Source of the DNA: Amycolatopsis sp. GM8
GTDB taxonomy: Bacteria; Actinomycetota; Actinomycetes; Mycobacteriales; Pseudonocardiaceae
Direction: 5' to 3'
Length of the DNA stretch: 64,000 bases
Assembly: GCF_021653975.1 (NCBI RefSeq)
Contig: NZ_JAJKFK010000014.1
Location: 1-64,000, forward strand
Every line of letters begins with the position of its first letter. The stretch's first letter is position 1. The translations under genes and the position numbers were made by a program. Positions 41,686-49,889 of the stretch are shown one piece after another. The notes under the pieces were generated by a model. It saw only the letters and a program-made list of their open reading frames with translations, did not search any database and was not told the origin of the DNA.

Positions 41686-42516
41686 CTCATCAACAAAACC
41701 CCGGATCGCGTACCGCACGAACGCCATGACGTCTTTCCGCGCCTCGTCCAGTGCGAGGTAGTAGGCATTCCTTGTCTTGTTGTAGTGGTCCGACAGGATG
41801 TTCGTCGCCACGATCGGCACGATGCCGGACTCGGACAGGATCTGTACCTCGATCAGTCGTGCGGTGCGGCCGTTGCCGTTGCCGAACGGGTGGATCCAGG
41901 CAATGTAGAGGTGAGCCAGGATGGCGGACAGCACTGCGGAGGTGAACCGACCTTCGATGCCATCCTGACTGGCCGTCTGGGGGCGCAAGTTGCCGAGCCA
42001 GTTCACGAGCTGACCGACAAGGTCGGGAACCTCGGTCCAGTGAGGTGCCTTGTACGGGCCGACGGCGACGTCGTGCTGGCGGAACTCACCGGGTACAACC
42101 TCCGGTTTGTCGGGGATTCCGTCGAGGACCTGCTTGTTCAGGCCACGTATCCGATCGACGTTGATGGGAAGGCGCACCTCCGCTCCGAGCGCATGGTCGA
42201 TGTCGCGTACGGCGCCGAGGACATTTTGTACCTCTCGTTCCAGGTAGGCCCTCGATTCCGAGACACCCGCGCTCCCCTTGTCGACGATCTCGCGGACCTC
42301 CTCGTCCGACAGCGTGTTGCCCTCGATCGCCGTCGTCGCCTGGACACCGCGGGCCAGGGAAACGGAAGCGAGTTCCGTCGCCGCGCCGGGTTTCAGCGGA
42401 GCGCCCGCCAGATGCTGACACTTGCTCAGCGCCTCTCCGAGCAGCATCCAGGTACGCGCGTCGATCCCCCTCGTGTCGAACTCGAAGGTGATGAAGGGAT
42501 GCGTTGGGGGCGCCAT
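41347..42516 (-). CDS. Fic family protein with Asn in the active-site motif
   Basis: 389-residue Fic-domain protein. The motif at 209-220 reads HPFGNGNGRTAR. The consensus H-x-F-x-(D/E)-G-N-G-R has Asp/Glu at position 213, here Asn (codon AAC). An inhibitory helix motif TTAIEGN (61-67) at the N-terminus marks the auto-inhibited class II type. The C-terminal winged-helix-like segment (DMNDLAKLGLVEKTGKRTYRAR) may bind DNA. Such proteins usually AMP-ylate a target. Codon use is less GC-rich than in the neighbours, which suggests transfer. Confidence 0.9.
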   Translation of the reverse strand: MAPPTHPFITFEFDTRGIDARTWMLLGEALSKCQHLAGAPLKPGAATELASVSLARGVQATTAIEGNTLSDEEVREIVDKGSAGVSESRAYLEREVQNVLGAVRDIDHALGAEVRLPINVDRIRGLNKQVLDGIPDKPEVVPGEFRQHDVAVGPYKAPHWTEVPDLVGQLVNWLGNLRPQTASQDGIEGRFTSAVLSAILAHLYIAWIHPFGNGNGRTARLIEVQILSESGIVPIVATNILSDHYNKTRNAYYLALDEARKDVMAFVRYAIRGFVDELRAQIHVVRQHNLQINWESYVYETFNKMPNTDARSRQRAVALLLPEGAEITPEDVTDLSTSLARKYALCGERTPARDMNDLAKLGLVEKTGKRTYRARREMIQAFIPPVAAA

Positions 42517-42660
42517 AGGCCCACACCGTACGAGTGTTTGCCCAGCTCGTAAAGCCGAGATTCCTTATCGATACCCTGGTTTGTCCATCATGCTGGCCAA
42601 AGTTCTGTCCAGCGATGTGTCAGGCCGGTCATTCAGCTCAGGCGACAGCGCGCCGACCCC

Positions 42661-43341
42661 TCAGGTGCCTTCGCCGAGTTTCCAGTACCAGGTGTCCATG
42701 TCCAGCCCGATCGGCGTCAGCAGGAGCTTCCCCCGCGTGTTGCGTGTGTCGAGGACGATCGTGCCCGTGTACTTCTGGCCCGGGGACAGGGTCAGCGGCA
42801 GCATCTTGCTCCGCGGCACGCAGCCGAAGCTCGGCGACGACGAAAGCGAGCCACCGGTTTCGGTGATGCCGTCGGGGCCGATGATCGAGAAGCCTTGCGG
42901 GTTCAGCAGATTCGCGGAGTAGCTCGACGACATCGTCGGGGAGGTCTCCACCGACACGTCGACGAACAGGAAGTGCCCGTTCTCGGACTTCTGCGCGTAC
43001 GGCGCGGTGCACCGGCCGTCGATCTTGAGCTGCGTGATCGTGAGCACCAGCTCGACACCGCCGCCCCGCGACCCGGTGAACCGGGCCTGCTCGCCGATCT
43101 TCGTCTCGATGACCCGCGGCACATGCTTCGTCGAGGTGGGCGGCGCCGGCGTACTGCTGGGTGCGGAGCTCGCTGCGGCCACGGGCGGGCGTTCCGCGTC
43201 ATTGGTGAAGGCCAGCGTGATCCCGACCGAGACGCCCGCGATGACCAGGGCGCCCACGACGGCCAGTACGACCACGGTACTGAAGTTGCGGCGTGGCGGC
43301 GGTGGCGCCCAGTAGGGCGGAGGGGGTTGAAAGCTCACCAC
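42661..43341 (-). CDS. membrane-anchored DUF4352-like secreted protein
   Basis: 226-residue protein with a Pro-rich cytoplasmic tail (QPPPPYWAPPPPRR), one TM at about 21-43, a Ser/Pro/Thr linker, and an extracytoplasmic beta-sandwich (VELVLTITQLKIDG...LSPGQKYTGTIVLDT). The pattern FVDVSVET and SPGQKYTGTIVLD resembles DUF4352 / telomeric-repeat-like domains of actinobacteria. Two Cys could form a disulfide. The start is GTG at 43341, with a second GTG next to it. The function is unknown. Confidence 0.75.
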   Translation of the reverse strand: MVSFQPPPPYWAPPPPRRNFSTVVVLAVVGALVIAGVSVGITLAFTNDAERPPVAAASSAPSSTPAPPTSTKHVPRVIETKIGEQARFTGSRGGGVELVLTITQLKIDGRCTAPYAQKSENGHFLFVDVSVETSPTMSSSYSANLLNPQGFSIIGPDGITETGGSLSSSPSFGCVPRSKMLPLTLSPGQKYTGTIVLDTRNTRGKLLLTPIGLDMDTWYWKLGEGT

Positions 43342-43426
43342 GTCCCGTTTCCGTCATTGATCATCCCGCTGAGGGATGTCGCGAACGAGGACACCGCCGT
43401 TACGCGCCCATTGCTATGTTTTCGGG

Positions 43427-43936
43427 ATGGGGGAACAGACTGTGGAGATCTACACCGACGGCGCCTGCAGCCCGAACCCCGGGCCGGGCGGCTGGGGCGC
43501 CGTGCTGCGCTACGGCGGCCACGAGCGCGACCTCTACGGCAGCGAACCCGGTCCGACGACCAACAACCGCATGGAGCTGATGGCCGCGATCCAGGCGCTG
43601 GAGACGCTCAAACGCCCCTCGGTGGTGCAGCTTTACACCGACAGCAGCTACGTCCGCAACGGCGTGCTCACCTGGGTGGCCAAGTGGAAGCGCAACGGGT
43701 GGCTGACCAGCGCCAAGGCCCCGGTCAAGAACGAGGACCTATGGCGCAGGCTGGACGCCGCCACCGAACGGCACGAGATCGAGTGGCACTGGGTCAAGGG
43801 GCACAACGGGCATCCGGACAACGAGCGCGCCGACCGGCTGGCGGTGCGGGGTGCGAAGGAGGCGGCCAAACTGCCGCCCCGGCCGGTCGTCGAGGAGACG
43901 CCGCGTGAGCGCGGCCAGCTGACCTTCCCCGAATAA
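43427..43936 (+). CDS. rnhA: ribonuclease HI
   Basis: 169-residue enzyme that cuts RNA in RNA:DNA hybrids. The catalytic carboxylates are Asp11 (IYTDGACSPNPGPGG), Glu50 (NNRMELMA), Asp72 (YTDSSYV) and Asp136 (DNERAD). The basic protrusion KWKRNGWLTSAKAPVKN is present. ATG at 43427 is chosen over one 17 codons upstream: TATGTT stands 6 nt before it. It ends 1 nt from a convergent gene. Confidence 0.96.
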   Translation: MGEQTVEIYTDGACSPNPGPGGWGAVLRYGGHERDLYGSEPGPTTNNRMELMAAIQALETLKRPSVVQLYTDSSYVRNGVLTWVAKWKRNGWLTSAKAPVKNEDLWRRLDAATERHEIEWHWVKGHNGHPDNERADRLAVRGAKEAAKLPPRPVVEETPRERGQLTFPE

Positions 43937-43937
43937 C

Positions 43938-44687
43938 TCAGGCCAGGAACGACTCGACCATCGGGACGACGAGTTCGGTGCGGCGCACCACGTTCGTGTG
44001 CGTCGTCCCGGGCAGGACGGCCAGCTGAGCGCCGCGGATCAGCTCCTTCATCTCGATGGCATGATCGAACCGCACGAAGTCGTGGTCACCGATGATCAGC
44101 AGGGTCGGCGCGGTGATGGCGCGCAGCTGGTCCGCGCTCCAGCCCTCCATCCCGGCCACCGCCGCCGAAAGCCTGGTCTGGACCGTGGCCAGGCGCTCCG
44201 GTTCCGGCGCGATCCGCTGGTACTCCTCGGTCATCTCGCGGAAATCGGCCGCCGTCGGCATTCGCGTCGACGACGCGAACAGCGCCGGATCGCGGACGTC
44301 GTCGTAGGAGCCGTCCGCGCGATAGTTCGCCGACGCCAGCACGAGCCGGCCCACCCGGTCCGGATGGGCCGTCGCGAGTTCCAGCCCGACCAGGCCACCG
44401 AGGCTGAACCCGAACACGTCGGCTTTCGCCAGCCCGAGTTCGTCGAGCAGCGCGACGACGTCCGCGGCGAAGTTCGGCATCGTCATCGGCCGGTCGATGT
44501 CGGCCGTCCGGCCGTGCCCCTGCAGGTCGACGCCGATCGCCTGCTGGCCGGTGGCGAGCCGGGGCAGCATCGGGCCGAAGCTCAGGCCGATGTGGTGCAG
44601 ACCGCCGTGCAGCAGCACGACGGGCCTGCCCTCGCCGTGCACTTCGTAGTACATCTTCAGGCCGTTGACGTTCGCGTAGTCACCCAT
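43938..44687 (-). CDS. alpha/beta hydrolase
   Basis: 249-residue cytoplasmic hydrolase. The oxyanion HGGLHH is near residue 28, the Ser nucleophile lies in GFSLGGLVG near residue 93, Asp in GDHDFVRF and His in PGTTHTN. Small esterases and epoxide-type hydrolases share this plan; the substrate is unknown. It follows the DinB gene by 30 nt on the same strand. Confidence 0.87.
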   Translation of the reverse strand: MGDYANVNGLKMYYEVHGEGRPVVLLHGGLHHIGLSFGPMLPRLATGQQAIGVDLQGHGRTADIDRPMTMPNFAADVVALLDELGLAKADVFGFSLGGLVGLELATAHPDRVGRLVLASANYRADGSYDDVRDPALFASSTRMPTAADFREMTEEYQRIAPEPERLATVQTRLSAAVAGMEGWSADQLRAITAPTLLIIGDHDFVRFDHAIEMKELIRGAQLAVLPGTTHTNVVRRTELVVPMVESFLA

Positions 44688-44717
44688 ACCTGGAATGACC
44701 CCCGCCGCCCGGAGAAC

Positions 44718-45224
44718 TCATCGCGCCAGCAGAACTCCGCGCGCGTAGGCGGCCTGCCCGGCGTGCTGCAGGTCGTCCGACAGCACGCTGACCAGTCGCA
44801 CGCCCAAGGTCACCGGCGGATTCCACGACTCGTCCACGATCCGGTCCAGCTGCGACTCCTTCAGCCCGCCCAGCCATTCCACGGTCTGGTCGTGCACGGC
44901 GTCGTGATAGCCGGTCAGCAGGCCGGCCGTCGCCCGGACCGCGGCGACGTCCGCCGCGCTGTGGCCGTAACCCGTGGTGCCCGGGGAGAACGGCAACCCG
45001 AACCGGTCGTGCCAGCCGCGCTCGGTCCACACCTGCGGCGCGTCCTCCAGGTCGGCGAGGTGATCATCCTGGACCCGGGTCAGATGCCAGACCAGCCACG
45101 CAATCGTGTTCGTCGCACCGCCGGGACTTTCGGCCAGCTGGTCCTCGGTCAGTCCACGGACGGCGCCGTGCACCACCTGCTGGATCCGGTCGAAACCGTC
45201 GATCACGAGATCCGCCACAGTCAT
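44718..45224 (-). CDS. DinB family, mycothiol-dependent-transferase-like
   Basis: 168-residue four-helix-bundle protein. The first metal His is in AWLVWHLTRVQDDHL (residue 47) and another candidate in DDLQHAGQAAYARG near the C-terminus. Actinobacterial members of this DUF664/DinB group use mycothiol as cosubstrate, for example in detoxification. TACATT lies 6 nt before the ATG, predicting a leaderless mRNA. Confidence 0.85.
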   Translation of the reverse strand: MTVADLVIDGFDRIQQVVHGAVRGLTEDQLAESPGGATNTIAWLVWHLTRVQDDHLADLEDAPQVWTERGWHDRFGLPFSPGTTGYGHSAADVAAVRATAGLLTGYHDAVHDQTVEWLGGLKESQLDRIVDESWNPPVTLGVRLVSVLSDDLQHAGQAAYARGVLLAR

Positions 45225-45288
45225 GGCTCGAATGTAGCCGGGCGCGAAGCGTCTCCGTTGAGGGTGGCGGTGGGGAAGAGGCTGGCGG

Positions 45289-46032
45289 TTAGTGCTTCGC
45301 GATCAGCCCCGCCGCCACGAACTGCACCGTCACCAGCACAGCGACGGCCTCCGCGGCGAGCAGCCCGATGAGCACGAGCAGCTGCGTGACCCCGGCCTCG
45401 ACCGGGCCCGCGCCGCCCAGCAGCATCCCGACGTACGCGCCCGGCAGTGTGACCAGGCCGACCGTGCGAGTCTGGTCCAGCGCCGGGATCAGTGCCTGTC
45501 CCGCCGACGGGCGGGCGATCTCCAGCGCCGCCGGACGTGGCAGGAAACCCAGCGCGAGCGCCGCCTCGTACTCGCCGTGGCGGATCCGCAGCTCGTCGAG
45601 CGCGCGCCGGGCGGCCTGCGAGGTCGCGGTCATCGTGCCGCCGATCACGATGCCGGCGATCGGCACCACGGCGATCGGTTTCCACGGCACCACACCGGTT
45701 CCCAGCACGAGCGCGAGCACCGGCAGCACACCCGAGGCGATCGCGGCGGCCACCGGCGGCAGCTGCCCCGGCACCCCGATCCGGTGCGCCGAGGTGATCA
45801 CGGCGACGCCGAACATCAGCACCACGAACAAAGCCGTGAGCCAGCCCGACTTCAGGATCGCCGCGATCACCAGTGACACCGCGGCCAGCTGCACGAGGGC
45901 CCGTGCCGCCGCCAGGACTACGGTGCGCGCCTTGCCCAGCTCGCCGAGCCACAGCACGACCGCGCCGAGCGCGACCAGAGCGGCCAGCACCACGCCGAGC
46001 ATGGGTCCGAACACGATCGTTTCACCCGCCAC
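45289..46032 (-). CDS. FetB/YbbM-type ABC transporter permease (UPF0014)
   Basis: 247-residue membrane protein with about seven TM segments. The family marks are ARALVQLAAVSLVI, IVIGGTMTATSQAARRALDELR and GLVTLPGAYVGMLLGGAGPVEA. In E. coli FetAB exports iron; the usual ATPase partner FetA is not encoded next to it. The start is GTG at 46032. Confidence 0.88.
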   Translation of the reverse strand: MAGETIVFGPMLGVVLAALVALGAVVLWLGELGKARTVVLAAARALVQLAAVSLVIAAILKSGWLTALFVVLMFGVAVITSAHRIGVPGQLPPVAAAIASGVLPVLALVLGTGVVPWKPIAVVPIAGIVIGGTMTATSQAARRALDELRIRHGEYEAALALGFLPRPAALEIARPSAGQALIPALDQTRTVGLVTLPGAYVGMLLGGAGPVEAGVTQLLVLIGLLAAEAVAVLVTVQFVAAGLIAKH

Positions 46033-46056
46033 GGGCCGATCGTGCCAGGAGGGGTG

Positions 46057-46533
46057 TCAGCTCATGGACTTCGAGCAGCGCACCACGTCCTGCGGCCCGG
46101 CCGTGGATTCGCTGACCGTGGTGCCGTCCACCGTGATGCGGCAGCCGAGGCTGCCGGAACCGGCGTTGCGCGCGGTCAGGCTGAAGTACTGGTCGCTGCC
46201 CTCGGGGCTGGTGTGCTGGACCGACGCCGACCACGGCACGACCGCCTCGGCGACCTGTTCGATGTCGGCGCCCTGGCCGACGTAGGTGATGGTGAGCGCG
46301 TCGCCGACGCCGGTGAGCTGGTAGGTGATCAGATGGCTGACGACGGGCACCGACGCGGGCGCGGTGGGCGGGTTGATCCCATTGAGCGTCGCCGGGGTGG
46401 GCGCGTCCGGGCGTTTCGCGACGACGGCCGAGACCAGGCCGACGGCCAGCACCACGCCCAGCGCGGCCAGCAGCACGGCCAGGCCGGACCGCGGCTTGCG
46501 CTGCCGCGTGCCCATCGTGGGATCAACACCCAT
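46057..46533 (-). CDS. MmpS-like membrane protein
   Basis: 158-residue protein: basic N-terminus, one TM at about 17-38, then a beta-sandwich. The elements VSHLITYQLTGVGDALTITYVGQGAD, VPWSASV and GCRITVDGTTVSEST follow the mycobacterial MmpS C-terminal plan, with two Cys near the end. MmpS proteins help MmpL transporters export lipids or siderophores, but no mmpL is nearby. The assignment rests on pattern only. Confidence 0.65.
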   Translation of the reverse strand: MGVDPTMGTRQRKPRSGLAVLLAALGVVLAVGLVSAVVAKRPDAPTPATLNGINPPTAPASVPVVSHLITYQLTGVGDALTITYVGQGADIEQVAEAVVPWSASVQHTSPEGSDQYFSLTARNAGSGSLGCRITVDGTTVSESTAGPQDVVRCSKSMS

Positions 46534-46661
46534 CGCAGGGTCTTCTCTCGACTCGTCGCGCTTCCGCCGAGCGCGTCAACTACTACTCGGCAGACGAGCG
46601 CGAATTGTTACCAGGCTGATCCCTGCCGGCGCCTTTTCACTCAGACGGGGGAAGACGATCG

Positions 46662-47408
46662 TTATTCGCTCCGATCATCGAGTTCCCCGGTCTCGACCGC
46701 CACGATGCCCGGCTGATCGGCGAGCTCGGCCAGCAGTTCGTGCACGTTCCGGGGCCCGACCAGGCGTAACCGGAGGTCGATGAGCGCTTGCGTACGCACC
46801 GGCGAGCCATCGCGGTCCCCCTCGGCCTCCTGGCGTTCCGTGATGGCGTGCTCGACCGAATAGCCGGCCCGGGTGGCCAGTTCGAGCACGGTCCGCAACA
46901 CGCCTTTGCCGTCGTGGTAGGTCACGCGGACCGGCGAGGTGGCCGGGCGGGTGCGCGTGGCGAACCGGATGAGCGGCGGGTAGCCGTAGACCACGAGGAA
47001 GTGCGCCGCCGTCACCAGGACCGCGAGCAGTGGCAGGCCCGCCGCGCACGCGCACCCGACCGCGACGCTCATCCACACGACGGCCGCGGTGGTCAGGCCG
47101 CGCACGACATCACGCCGGACGAAGATCAGCCCGCCGCCGATGAACCCGATCCCGGACACGATCTGCGCGGCGACCCGGGACGGGTCGAGCACGATCCGGC
47201 CCTCGGCCAGCACATCGGTGAACCCGTACTTGCTGATCAGCAGGAACAGTGCCGCGCCCACGCCGACGAGCGTGTGCGTGCGCAGTCCGGCGCTCTTCTG
47301 CTTGAGCTCGCGTTCGAGCCCGATCAGGGAGCACAGCAGGAGCGCTAGCAGTAGTTCCCACACCTGCGTCCAGCCCTGCCCCGTCGGCTCGCCAAGACCC
47401 ACGATCAT
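46662..47408 (-). CDS. MgtC/SapB family membrane protein
   Basis: 248-residue protein. Four to five TM helices include ALLLCSLIGLERELKQKSAGLRTHTLVGVGAALF and RVAAQIVSGIGFIGGGLIFVRRDVVRGLTTAAVVWMS, the MgtC signature with its conserved Arg and Gly. An ACT-like soluble domain follows (residues about 165-248). MgtC proteins help survival in low magnesium and modulate the F1Fo ATPase in Salmonella. A TATGAT hexamer lies 39 nt before the ATG at 47408. I found no M-box riboswitch. Confidence 0.9.
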   Translation of the reverse strand: MIVGLGEPTGQGWTQVWELLLALLLCSLIGLERELKQKSAGLRTHTLVGVGAALFLLISKYGFTDVLAEGRIVLDPSRVAAQIVSGIGFIGGGLIFVRRDVVRGLTTAAVVWMSVAVGCACAAGLPLLAVLVTAAHFLVVYGYPPLIRFATRTRPATSPVRVTYHDGKGVLRTVLELATRAGYSVEHAITERQEAEGDRDGSPVRTQALIDLRLRLVGPRNVHELLAELADQPGIVAVETGELDDRSE

Positions 47409-47447
47409 GAAGAATCCACCTCTCCGCCTCGCGGCGCGAAATTCTCC

Positions 47448-47453
47448 ATCATA
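47448..47453 (-). promoter_or_regulatory. candidate -10 of the mgtC-like gene
   Basis: The complement reads TATGAT, one mismatch from TATAAT, giving a leader of about 32 nt. No clear -35. Confidence 0.4.
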
Positions 47454-47560
47454 CGTGCGGCGCTGGGTCCGGACCGATACCGCTGACGGCAAGACCCCCC
47501 AGCGGCCTGCCGGCAGCGGCACCGGTGTCGTGCTCGCCCCTCCCCAGCGGCGGCCCGAGA

Positions 47561-47568
47561 AATCGATT
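47561..47568. promoter_or_regulatory. AATCGATT palindrome, LacI-type operator core
   Basis: An 8-bp perfect palindrome with the central CG usual for LacI/GalR operators, 58 nt before the lacI-type gene and upstream of a TATTCT hexamer (47580-47585). Autoregulation is likely; it may also affect the divergent mgtC-like gene. Confidence 0.5.
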
Positions 47569-47625
47569 ACTCATCAAGCTATTCTTCGGGGCAGGACGTG
47601 TCAAGACGGCCGGAAAGGGGACGAC

Positions 47626-48624
47626 GTGGCGACGATCAGTGATGTGGCCCGGCAGGCCGGCGTCTCCACCGCGACCGTGTCCAGGGCGCTGAACGGAAAG
47701 TCCACAGTGGACCCGGCGCTGGTCAAGCGGGTCCGCACGGCGGCCGAGGAACTGGGCTACCACCCCAACGGGCCGGCCAGGAACCTGCGCCGCCAGGAGA
47801 CCGCCGTGCTGGCGCTGATCATCTCCGACGTGGAGAACCCGTTCTTCACCGCGATCGCCCGCGGCGTCGAGGACACGGCGCAGACCGCCGGGTACTCGGT
47901 GGTGCTGTGCAACTCCGACGAGAACCCGGAGAAGGAGCGCCGCTACATCGACGTCGCACTCCAGGAGCGCGTCGCCGGCGTCGTGCTGTCGCCGACCGAC
48001 CCGTCGTCGAGCGTCGAGCGCCTGCACCAGCGCGGCACGCCCGTGGTCGCGGTCGACCGGCCGCTCATCGCCTGCGACCAGGTGCTGGTCGATTCGCGGC
48101 TGGCCGCCCGCGAGGCGACCGAGCACCTGATCGCCGCCGGGTACGCGCGCATCGGCTGCGTCACCGGACCGGCCGGGATTCGCACGGCCGACGACCGGCT
48201 CGCCGGATACCGCGACGCGCTCGACGCCGCCGGGCGCGGGCCGCGACTGGAGCGGCGCGGTGAATACCGGGCCGCCGGGGGCAGGCAGGCCACGGAACGA
48301 CTGCTCGGGGACTCGCCGGACGCGTTGCTGGTCGCGAACAGCGCGATGACGATCGGCGTGCTGGAGGTGCTCGGCGAGGCCGGGCTGCGGCCGGGCCGGG
48401 ACGTCGGCGTGGTCGCCTTCGACGACGTACCGTGGGCGACGCTGATCGATCCGCCGCTGACCGTCGTCAGGCAGCCGGCGCGCGAGATCGGCGCGGAGGC
48501 CGCACGCTTGCTACTGGCCCGGATCGCGGAACCGAACCGGCCGCCGGTGGCCACGGTGCTCAGCGCGCGGCTCATCGAACGCGGCAGCACCCGCCGCGCG
48601 CACGGAAGCGCACGCACGTGCTAG
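47626..48624 (+). CDS. LacI/GalR family transcriptional regulator
   Basis: 332-residue repressor. The HTH is TISDVARQAGVSTATVSRALNGKSTVD (residues about 3-29), the hinge helix PNGPARNLRRQ, and a periplasmic-binding-protein-like sugar domain (ALIISDVENPFFTAIARGVEDTA, GVVAFDDVPWATLIDPPLT). The start is GTG at 47626 with AAAGGGG 7 nt upstream. No sugar operon is adjacent, so its inducer is unknown. Confidence 0.92.
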   Translation: MATISDVARQAGVSTATVSRALNGKSTVDPALVKRVRTAAEELGYHPNGPARNLRRQETAVLALIISDVENPFFTAIARGVEDTAQTAGYSVVLCNSDENPEKERRYIDVALQERVAGVVLSPTDPSSSVERLHQRGTPVVAVDRPLIACDQVLVDSRLAAREATEHLIAAGYARIGCVTGPAGIRTADDRLAGYRDALDAAGRGPRLERRGEYRAAGGRQATERLLGDSPDALLVANSAMTIGVLEVLGEAGLRPGRDVGVVAFDDVPWATLIDPPLTVVRQPAREIGAEAARLLLARIAEPNRPPVATVLSARLIERGSTRRAHGSARTC

Positions 48625-48634
48625 GCTGGGCGTT

Positions 48635-49219
48635 GTGACAGTCGCACTGGAGGACGTGCTCGCCAAGGCGGGGCTCCGGATCGACGCCGCGGACTTCCTG
48701 ACCCTGGTCGAGGACGCGGCGCGGCGGCTCGTGCCGCCGAACCCCGAACCGGCGCACTTCTTCACCGCGAGCCAGCGCCAGGCGCTCGCCGAGGTCGGCC
48801 TCGACCTGTCACCCCACCACGAGGACGAGCCCGACTATCGGGCGCGTTCCGTTGCCGCGCAAGCGGTTCTGGCCGAGTCTGCGTTGTCGGTCGCCGACGC
48901 GGCGCGGCTGCTGCACATCGACCCGAGCCGGGTGCGGCACAGGCTGGGTGCCCGGCGGCTGGCCGGCTGGAAGGCCCAGAGCGGCTGGCGGCTGCCCGCG
49001 TGGCAGTTCACCGCGGGCGGTGTGCTGCCGAACCTCGACGCGGTGCTCGCCGCCGTGCCGGTGGACGAGCCCGCCCTCGCGGTCGCGGCGTTCATGACCA
49101 GCAGGCAGGACGATCTCGTGATCGCGGGCGACGCCGTGACCCCTCGCCAGTGGCTGCTCGCCGGCGGCGACCCGCGCCCCGTCGCCGCGCTCGCGAGCAC
49201 CCTCGGCACGGCGTTCTAG
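48635..49219 (+). CDS. antitoxin of the Xre/MbcA/ParS type (DUF2384)
   Basis: 194-residue antitoxin candidate. Residues about 84-100 form an HTH (LSVADAARLLHIDPSRVRHRL). The C-terminal part is the DUF2384 toxin-binding domain: EPALAVAAFMTSRQDDLV, VTPRQWLLAGGDPRPVAALASTL. It precedes the RES-domain toxin gene by 16 nt, the standard order of RES-Xre modules. TAGGCT lies 7 nt before the GTG start, so expression is probably leaderless and may be autoregulated. Confidence 0.82.
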   Translation: MTVALEDVLAKAGLRIDAADFLTLVEDAARRLVPPNPEPAHFFTASQRQALAEVGLDLSPHHEDEPDYRARSVAAQAVLAESALSVADAARLLHIDPSRVRHRLGARRLAGWKAQSGWRLPAWQFTAGGVLPNLDAVLAAVPVDEPALAVAAFMTSRQDDLVIAGDAVTPRQWLLAGGDPRPVAALASTLGTAF

Positions 49220-49235
49220 GCGGTTCCCGCACACA

Positions 49236-49889
49236 ATGGCCCGGCTCCCCCTGCCGCCCGATCGCGCCGTGCTGGTCGGTGAACTGCGTGACGAGGACAT
49301 CGTCGCCGTGCATCCCGCCACCCGGCTGGTCCGCATCTTCACCTCGCGCGGCCATCACCCGCAGCGCTGGAACTCGTTCCGGCACACCGGTCCGCTGCCG
49401 CACGGCCGGTTCGACCCGCAGCGCCCCGGCCACGGCGGGTCACCGGTGTACGACCCCGGCAACGGCGTCGTCTACTTCGGACTGTCCGTGCGCACCAGCG
49501 TGGCCGAGGTGTTCCAGACGACGTCCATTGTGGACCGTCAGACCAAGGGACCGCACCTCGTCGTGGTGCGCCCGACCCGGACGCTGCGGCTGCTGGACCT
49601 GTCCGGGCTGTGGCCGACCCGGGTCGGCGCCTCGCAGGAGATCTCCAGCGGCCCCAAGAACATCACGCAGGTGTGGGCGCGGGAGATCCGCGAGACCATC
49701 GACGATATCGACGGCGTGTGGTACCGGTCCTCAATGGACGGTGGCGGGCCCGCGGTGTGCCTGTGGGACCCGCCCGCGGGCGAGGCGCTGCCGGCCGAGC
49801 CGGATGTCCTGCTGCCGCTGGACCATCCGGGCCTCGACATCCCGCTCGGCCGGGTGTGCGAGCAGCTGAACTACATCCTGCTCTCCTGA
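49236..49889 (+). CDS. RES-domain toxin (NAD+-degrading type)
   Basis: 217-residue RES-family protein. The three name-giving residues can be matched: Arg in LVRIFT near residue 27, Glu in VYFGLSVRTSVAEVFQTT, and Ser in GVWYRSSMDGGG. Studied members (MbcT of M. tuberculosis, and Pseudomonas and Photorhabdus RES toxins) destroy NAD+ and are held by an Xre/DUF2384 antitoxin, which lies directly upstream here. The frame is intact. Its last 19 nt overlap the convergent GNAT gene. Confidence 0.87.
   Translation: MARLPLPPDRAVLVGELRDEDIVAVHPATRLVRIFTSRGHHPQRWNSFRHTGPLPHGRFDPQRPGHGGSPVYDPGNGVVYFGLSVRTSVAEVFQTTSIVDRQTKGPHLVVVRPTRTLRLLDLSGLWPTRVGASQEISSGPKNITQVWAREIRETIDDIDGVWYRSSMDGGGPAVCLWDPPAGEALPAEPDVLLPLDHPGLDIPLGRVCEQLNYILLS

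Noticed and set aside
47409..47625. Magnesium (M-box) riboswitch before the mgtC-like gene
   Set aside because: The leader after the best -10 is only about 32 nt, too short, and no M-box core could be recognised.
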